Source of the DNA: Chloroflexi bacterium UBA4736
GTDB lineage: Bacteria > Chloroflexota > Dormibacteria > Dormibacterales > Dormibacteraceae
Reading direction: 5' to 3'
Assembly (NCBI GenBank): GCA_002404015.1
Contig: DHIW01000045.1
Span: 1 to 28,173, forward strand
Length of the DNA stretch: 28,173 nucleotides
Shown here: positions 23,422-28,173 of the stretch, piece after piece
How the letters are laid out: the number at the start of each line of letters is the position of its first letter
Numbering within the stretch: position 1 is the stretch's first letter
Notes under the pieces: model-generated
What the model was told of the DNA's origin: nothing
The model's input: the letters and a program-made list of their open reading frames with translations, nothing else
The model's database searches: none
Made by a program: the position numbers and the translations under genes

Positions 23422-25044
23422 GTGGGAGAGGTCGCCTGGCGGGAGTGGACGCCCGAGGCCTTCGCGGAGGCCGCGGCCGCCGACAAGCCGATCCTGCTCT
23501 CGATCTCAGCGGTCTGGTGCCACTGGTGCCACGTCATGGACCACACCACCTACTCCAACGAGGGGGTGGCCGAGATCATCAACCGCGACTACGTGCCGAT
23601 CCGCGTCGACAACGACGTGCGCCCCGACATCAACCAGCGCTACAACATGGGCGGCTGGCCGACCACCGCCTTCCTGACGCCCGCCGGCGACATCCTGACC
23701 GGCGCCACCTACCTGCCTCCCGAGCAGATGGGCGACGCGCTGGTCAAGATCGCGGCCTACTACCGGGCCAGCAAGCCGGAGATCGTGGCCAAGGTGCTGG
23801 AGGGCCGCCAGCGAGCGCAGTCGCAGGTGGCGGCCAGCGCCGGCAGCCTCGACCGCGGCCTGGTGGACCGCGTGCTGGGCGCGGTCGAGAACGCGTACGA
23901 CCAGGTCTACGGCGGTTTCGGCAGCGCGCCGAAGTTCCCTCAGACCGACGCCGTCGCCCTGCTGGCCGAGCAGTCCGTGCTGAAGCGCGAGCCCCGGCTG
24001 CTGGAGATGGCACGCCACACGCTGGAGCAGATGGCGGCCGGGGGCACCTACGACCACGTGGAGGGCGGCTTCTTCAGGTACTCGACCACCCAGGACTGGT
24101 CGGTCCCCCACTTCGAGAAGATGCTGGAGGACCACGCCGGCCTGCTCTACGGCCTCGGCCTGGCCGGCCTGCCGGACATCGCCGACGACGCCGTCCGCTA
24201 CCTGGACACCGTGCTGCGGGACCCCGCCAGCGGGCTCTATGCCGGCAGCCAGGACGCGGACGAACGCTACTACTCGCTCGACGCCGAGGGCCGCTCGAGG
24301 CTGGACCCGCCGTTCGTGGACCGCCGCGTCTACGCGGCCTGGAACTGCGCCCTGGCCGTCGGCCTCCTGGAGGCCTCCGTCCGGCTGGACCGGCCGGGGC
24401 TGCGGGAGGCTGCGGCCAGGCTGCTGGACAGCCTCTTCGACCGCCTTTACAACCCCGCGCGCGGGTTGGACCGTCTGGAGGGCGTCGGCGGCCAGCTGGG
24501 CGACCAGGTCTACGGCCTGTGGGCCGCGGTGCGGGCGGCCGCCGCCGGTCTCGGCGAGCGCTGGGCGCGGACGGCGCATGAGCTGGTGGGGATCCTCGAC
24601 GAGCGGTACGGCGACGCCGATCTCGGCGGCTACTTCGACCGCGAGGCTGGTTCGGAGCTGGGCCGCCTGGGCGAGCGCATCAAGCCGCTGGCGGAGAACT
24701 CGGTGGCGGCGATCGCGCTCCTGGAGCTGGAGGCGCTGCTTGGCGACCCCGAGTCGGGCCACCGCCGGCGCGCCCAGGGCGCGCTGGAGTCGGTCGCCTC
24801 GCTGCCTCGGCAGTATGGCCTCATGGCGGCCGTGTTCGCACGCGCCCTGGACCGCCTGAACCGCCCGCTGGTCAAGGTCACGACCAGCGACGCCGGCCTC
24901 GCCCGGCACGCGCTGGCGACATACCCTTACGCCGTGATCGAAAGCGGCGGCGACGGCCACGCGATCGTGTGCATCGGCACGGAATGCCTGGCCCCGGTGG
25001 ACACGCCGGAGGCGCTGGAGCAGAGCCTGCAGGCGCGTGTCTGA
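23422..25044 (+). CDS. Thioredoxin-domain protein of the YyaL/DUF255 (SPATA20-like) family
   Basis: A 540-aa protein in two parts. Residues 1-130 are a thioredoxin-like DUF255 domain with the redox motif CHWC (Cys33, Cys36), followed by MDHTTYSNEGVAEIINRDYVPIRVD and the cis-Pro region MGGWPTTAFLTP. The rest is an alpha/alpha-barrel resembling N-acylglucosamine epimerase/six-hairpin folds, with GGTYDHVEGGFFRYSTTQDWSVPHFEKML. Function is unknown across bacteria and animals. It is shorter than many relatives (about 600-700 aa). It starts at GTG 23422, 9 bp after thiD, and overlaps the Lut-like gene by 8 bp. Confidence 0.9.
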   Translation: MGEVAWREWTPEAFAEAAAADKPILLSISAVWCHWCHVMDHTTYSNEGVAEIINRDYVPIRVDNDVRPDINQRYNMGGWPTTAFLTPAGDILTGATYLPPEQMGDALVKIAAYYRASKPEIVAKVLEGRQRAQSQVAASAGSLDRGLVDRVLGAVENAYDQVYGGFGSAPKFPQTDAVALLAEQSVLKREPRLLEMARHTLEQMAAGGTYDHVEGGFFRYSTTQDWSVPHFEKMLEDHAGLLYGLGLAGLPDIADDAVRYLDTVLRDPASGLYAGSQDADERYYSLDAEGRSRLDPPFVDRRVYAAWNCALAVGLLEASVRLDRPGLREAAARLLDSLFDRLYNPARGLDRLEGVGGQLGDQVYGLWAAVRAAAAGLGERWARTAHELVGILDERYGDADLGGYFDREAGSELGRLGERIKPLAENSVAAIALLELEALLGDPESGHRRRAQGALESVASLPRQYGLMAAVFARALDRLNRPLVKVTTSDAGLARHALATYPYAVIESGGDGHAIVCIGTECLAPVDTPEALEQSLQARV

Positions 25045-27127
25045 GGACACCTCCCGCACGACCTACCGGCGCGAGTCGCGCCGCCACTTCAAGAAGCGCG
25101 TCGACAAGGCGCTCGCCGATCCCCGCCTCCAGCAGGCCCTGACCGAGGCCATGGTCGGCCTCCGCGAGCGCCGGCGGAAAGGCTTCGAGAGCATGGACTT
25201 CGAAAAGGGGCGCGCCGAGCTCAAGAAGCGCCGGCAGGCGAACCTGAAGCGGCTGCCCGCGCTGGTCGAGGAGTTCAAGCAGAACCTGGAGGCGGTCGGC
25301 GGCCAGTTCCACCTGGCCGGCGACGCCGCCGAGGCCCGCCGGATCATCGGTGAGATCTGCACCGGCGCCGGGGCCGGCATCGTGACCAAGTCCAAGTCGA
25401 TGGCGACCGAGGAGATCTACCTGAACCAGCACCTCGAGGCGATGGGGATGGAGGTCGTCGAGACCGATCTTGGCGAGTACATCGTGCAGCGCCTGCACCA
25501 GCACCCCTCCCACCTGATTGCGCCGGCCATCCACCTGACCGTCCAGGACTGGGCCGACGAGCTGGGGGTGGCGCCCGACAAGGACGCCATCATGGCCCAC
25601 GCCCGCGATGCCCTCCGCGAGAAGTTCATCAACGCCGCGGTCGGGATCAGCGGCGCCAACGCCGCCATCGCGGACAGCGGCACGGTGGTGATCGTCACCA
25701 ACGAGGGCAACGCCGACCTCACCATCACGCTGCCCCGGGTCCACATCGCCCTGTTCGGGATGGACAAGATCGTTGCGGGCATCGACGACGTGGCGGCGAT
25801 GTTGAAGATGCTGGCGCGCTCGGCGACCGGCCAGAAGATGAGCGCCTACGTCAACTGGGTGACCGGCCCCTCCCGGTCGTCTGACATCGGCTTCATCCCG
25901 GTCATCGGGGCGCACGGACCCCGGGAGATGCACTGCGTGGTGCTCGACAACGGCCGCACGGACATGCTGCAGTCAGAGGTCTTCGCGGACGCCCTCACCT
26001 GCATCCGCTGCGGCGCCTGCTCCAACGCCTGCCCCCCGTTCATGGCGGTCGGCGGCCACCAGTTCGGGCACATCTACAGCGGACCCATCGGCCTGGTGCT
26101 GACGCCCTTCCACCACGGCCTGGACGCGGACGCCTGGCCGCAGTCGCTGTGCACGCAGTGCAACGCCTGCCAGGAGATCTGCCCGGTCGACATCCCACTG
26201 CCGCGCCAGATCCTCGAGCACCGCCGCCATGTGAAGCGCAAGACGCTGACCAAGCGGGTGCTGCTGGAGGCGTGGTCGCGGCCGGGGCTGGTCCAGGCCG
26301 GCATGGACCTCGCGGCACCGGTCAGCCGCCTCTTTCCGATCGGACCGGCCCCCCTCGCCTCGCGGCCCTTCCGGGACCTGGTGGAAACCGGCGGTGAAGG
26401 CAAGGCCGGGCCGCTCACGATCTTCGCCTCGTGCCTGGTGGACAGGGTCACGCCCGAGGCTGCGGTGGCGCTGAACCGGATCGCGCGCGCGGCGGGCTAC
26501 CGGGTCGAGTTCCCGCGTGACCAGTGGTGCTGCGGCCTGATCTGCTCCAACGCCGGCGACTTCGACAAGGGCTCGGGCCTGAGCCGCGACCTGGTCACGG
26601 CGCTGGCCGCCTCGCAAGGCCCGATCGTCACCCCCTCGGCTTCCTGCTTCGGGGCGGTGACAATCGACGCCGTCGACTGGGGCGTGCCTGCGCCGGCGCT
26701 GGCCGAGGTCGCCGTCCGCATGCGCGACTCGACCCGTTTCACGCTCGAGCTGCTGCAGGCGCGGCCGAAGCTGATCCGGAAGGCCGAGCCGGTCCGAGTC
26801 GCCTACCACGACTCCTGCCAGACGCTCCGCCAGCTGGGTTTGAAGCAGGAGCCCCGGCGACTCCTCGAGCTGGCCGGGTACGAGGTGGTTGAGCTGCCCG
26901 ACATCGCCAACTGCTGCGGCTTCGGGGGAACCTTCAGCGTGGATTGGCCCGAGGTGGCGGCGCGGCTGACCGACTGGAAGCTTGACGCGCTGGCCAAGAC
27001 CGGATGCACGGTGCTGGCTTCGGACAACCCGGGCTGCCTTCTCCAGATCGCATCCCGGGGCCGGCAGCGCGGCCTGGACATCCGGGTCGCCCACGTCCTG
27101 GAGCTGGTCGCGGAGCGTCTGGTCTAA
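25037..27127 (+). CDS. LutB-LutA-like fused Fe-S oxidoreductase (LUD + 4Fe-4S + CCG domains)
   Basis: A 696-aa fusion of subunits that are normally separate in the LutABC L-lactate oxidation complex. Residues ~1-310 are a LUD domain (ALREKFINAAVGISGANAAI, ADSGTVVIVTNEGN). Two [4Fe-4S] motifs follow at Cys322 (CIRCGACSNACP) and Cys372 (CTQCNACQEICP). Residues ~440-696 contain two CCG domains, FASCLVDRVTPEAA...WCCG (Cys498-499) and HDSCQTLRQLG...NCCGFGG (Cys626-627), ending in SDNPGCLLQI. Lactate or another hydroxy-acid is the family expectation, and other LUD/CCG enzymes reduce different partners. No lutC is seen here. GTG 25037 overlaps the preceding gene by 8 bp. Confidence 0.88.
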   Translation: MSEDTSRTTYRRESRRHFKKRVDKALADPRLQQALTEAMVGLRERRRKGFESMDFEKGRAELKKRRQANLKRLPALVEEFKQNLEAVGGQFHLAGDAAEARRIIGEICTGAGAGIVTKSKSMATEEIYLNQHLEAMGMEVVETDLGEYIVQRLHQHPSHLIAPAIHLTVQDWADELGVAPDKDAIMAHARDALREKFINAAVGISGANAAIADSGTVVIVTNEGNADLTITLPRVHIALFGMDKIVAGIDDVAAMLKMLARSATGQKMSAYVNWVTGPSRSSDIGFIPVIGAHGPREMHCVVLDNGRTDMLQSEVFADALTCIRCGACSNACPPFMAVGGHQFGHIYSGPIGLVLTPFHHGLDADAWPQSLCTQCNACQEICPVDIPLPRQILEHRRHVKRKTLTKRVLLEAWSRPGLVQAGMDLAAPVSRLFPIGPAPLASRPFRDLVETGGEGKAGPLTIFASCLVDRVTPEAAVALNRIARAAGYRVEFPRDQWCCGLICSNAGDFDKGSGLSRDLVTALAASQGPIVTPSASCFGAVTIDAVDWGVPAPALAEVAVRMRDSTRFTLELLQARPKLIRKAEPVRVAYHDSCQTLRQLGLKQEPRRLLELAGYEVVELPDIANCCGFGGTFSVDWPEVAARLTDWKLDALAKTGCTVLASDNPGCLLQIASRGRQRGLDIRVAHVLELVAERLV

Positions 27128-27326
27128 GACCCGACCCTCTTACCCCTTGGTTTTACGGCAGGTGGAGGAGCGGTCAGTCGGCCGGGGTACGGGGCAAGGT
27201 CCGAATTAGTGCTTGGAAAACCCGCAAGAAACCGGGGCCTCATTCGCTTAGACAGACCTCGGCCTACGTTGGTGCTGGTAGATCGCCGCTGGGGAGGCCG
27301 CTCAGAGGCAGGGAGGAACCGTTTTC
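27128..27326 (+). promoter_or_regulatory. 199-bp leader region of the collagen-like gene
   Basis: No gene seen. A stem CGGCCT (27260-27265) / AGGCCG (27295-27300) encloses a 29-nt loop, and an SD GGGAGGAA lies about 10 bp before the ATG at 27327, so this gene, unlike its neighbours, has a classical ribosome site. ACCCGCAAG and GGTAGATCG are only weakly like c-di-GMP riboswitch elements, and I cannot fold the required arms. No clear -10 can be chosen. Confidence 0.3.
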
Positions 27327-28076
27327 ATGCTTCGTTTTCGCTCACATCTGATGGCAGTAGCCGTCGGGAGCGTTATCACGGCCGTTTTGATCGGCGGCGT
27401 CGCGTCCGCAACATCCACCCCACAGGTGATCCAGGCGTGCGTCGGTGCCACGCAGGACAACCAGGGCCAGGACGCGCGCACGGCTGACGGCAACAACAGC
27501 GGCGCGGGCAACCTGCGCATCCCGGGCACGGCCGGATGCAAGAAGAGCGAGACGCCTCTTTCCTGGAACGTGCAGGGCCCCCAGGGACCTGCAGGCGCCA
27601 ACGGCACCAACGGTGCCAACGGCGCCACCGGCGCCACCGGCGCCACCGGCGCCACCGGCGCCACCGGCGCCACCGGACCGCAGGGAGTCGCCGGCCCAGT
27701 GGGCCCCGTCGGACCCGTCGGACCTCAGGGAGCTGATGGCAAGCCAGGCCTGGTCGCGACCGACCTGAGCGGAACCCCGCTTCGGATAGTGGCCGGCAAC
27801 ACCACCCCAGGCGCGACCGCCTGGCAGTCGTACCAGGGCTACGCGCTCTACCTCGACGTCGATACGACCAACGCCGGGTTCAAGACGACCCCCGTCTACA
27901 CCGTGTCGCTGACCGGCGACAGCATGATCTTCTGGGCGACGGGCGGCTCGGCGCCCTACTCCACGAGCCCGACCGGCTTCCGGCTGTACATCAGGCTCAT
28001 CGACGGAACCCCGATCTCGCCGACCCAGGCCAACACCTACAACTGGCACATCAACTGGATGGCCGCCGGACAGTAG
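27327..28076 (+). CDS. Secreted collagen-like repeat protein
   Basis: A 249-aa exported protein. The N-terminus (basic MLRFRSH, then a hydrophobic run and ASATS near residue 29) is a signal peptide. Residues 32-83 are a two-Cys head of the type [10 protein letters not shown]...[11 protein letters not shown] that often precedes bacterial collagen repeats. From residue 84 to 140 there are 19 uninterrupted Gly-X-Y triplets, six of them consecutive GAT and several GPV/GPQ. A C-terminal ~105-residue globular domain follows, beta-rich ([20 protein letters not shown]) with no family I recognise; it may trimerise or bind ligands. It should form a surface or extracellular triple helix. ATG 27327 has a good SD. 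Confidence 0.88.
   Translation: MLRFRSHLMAVAVGSVITAVLIGGVASATSTPQVIQACVGATQDNQGQDARTADGNNSGAGNLRIPGTAGCKKSETPLSWNVQGPQGPAGANGTNGANGATGATGATGATGATGATGPQGVAGPVGPVGPVGPQGADGKPGLVATDLSGTPLRIVAGNTTPGATAWQSYQGYALYLDVDTTNAGFKTTPVYTVSLTGDSMIFWATGGSAPYSTSPTGFRLYIRLIDGTPISPTQANTYNWHINWMAAGQ
27621..27674 (+). repeat. Six perfect tandem copies of a 9-bp unit
   Basis: GGCGCCACC is repeated six times with no mismatch, encoding six GAT (Gly-Ala-Thr) collagen triplets. A unit of nine bases keeps the frame when copies are gained or lost, so the triple helix can lengthen or shorten without inactivation. The identity of the copies suggests recent expansion. Confidence 0.9.
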
Positions 28077-28083
28077 GCATTCA

Positions 28084-28120
28084 CTGATCCTTGGGGGAGG
28101 GTGCCCTCCCCCAGGGTCAG
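28084..28120. terminator. Strong hairpin after the collagen-like gene
   Basis: CTGA at 28084-28087 pairs with TCAG at 28117-28120, and GGGGGAGGG (28093-28101) pairs perfectly with CCCTCCCCC (28104-28112) around a 2-nt centre, giving a long stem. It begins 8 bp after the stop at 28076. It has no T-run, so it is terminator-like rather than a textbook terminator. A further hairpin TCCACC-GAA-GGTGGA ends the window (28159-28173). Confidence 0.6.
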
Positions 28121-28173
28121 TTCCCCGCCCTCAGAGACTCCCTCCCCCTTGTCCCGAATCCACCGAAGGTGGA

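Noticed and set aside
23506..25059. 517-codon minus-strand frame opposite the YyaL-type gene
   Set aside because: Long open antisense frames are expected at this GC; no recognisable domain, whereas the plus strand has CHWC and family blocks.
27150..27320. c-di-GMP riboswitch before the collagen-like gene
   Set aside because: Only scattered similarity; the GNRA-capped helix and receptor pairing could not be built, so it is kept only as a low-interest leader.
27621..27674. Short direct repeats as a CRISPR array
   Set aside because: The 9-bp units are contiguous without spacers and encode Gly-Ala-Thr collagen triplets.

Overview
The window is a high-GC bacterial chromosome segment, densely packed on both strands. 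It has many GTG/TTG starts, short overlaps within operons, and several genes whose start codon lies only 6-10 bases after a TAnnnT box (leaderless style). A lipoprotein solute-binding protein, a DUF3048 protein and the promoter style suggest a Terrabacteria lineage such as Chloroflexota, Candidatus Dormibacterota or Actinomycetota. That placement is inference from style only, since there is no rRNA or marker phylogeny here.

Layout. 176-5034 (+): a complete branched-chain amino acid type ABC importer (binding lipoprotein, LivH, a LivM-LivG fusion, LivF). 5068-5901 (+): a PnuC-type vitamin B3 transporter that runs tail-to-tail into a nitronate monooxygenase-like gene on the minus strand; neither ORF stops where its conserved domain ends. 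9975-5104 (-), listed in transcription order: uracil-DNA glycosylase, a polytopic membrane protein, RsmE, an alpha/beta hydrolase, then the monooxygenase, which is preceded by a pair of palindromic operator-like sites. 9956-10417 (+): a small metallophosphoesterase whose 5' end overlaps that of the glycosylase. 15573-10421 (-): nicotinate phosphoribosyltransferase, two tandem paralogous GT-C-like membrane proteins and an aldehyde dehydrogenase, all overlapping. 15616-17003 (+): Mrp/ApbC Fe-S carrier ATPase plus DUF971.

17146-18726 (+): an anchored Ig-like/DUF3048 protein, separated by a strong hairpin from a convergent papain-like cysteine protease (18862-19626, -). 19695-21077 (-): thioredoxin reductase and a lone FixX-type ferredoxin, with a MITE-like inverted repeat between them. 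21138-23412 (+): TPP riboswitch, CytX and ThiD, a thiamine-pyrimidine salvage unit. 23422-27127 (+): a YyaL-type thioredoxin-domain protein overlapping a LutA-LutB-like fusion. 27327-28076 (+): a secreted collagen-like protein carrying a perfect 9-bp tandem repeat, followed by a hairpin.

Most genes are recognisable housekeeping or salvage functions. The less ordinary items are the stop-less PnuC/monooxygenase junction, the palindrome pair, the twin membrane glycosyltransferase-like genes (one without a canonical start), the repeated TAnnnT leaderless signal, the MITE-like repeat and the variable-repeat collagen gene. No transposase, CRISPR array, tRNA or rRNA was seen.
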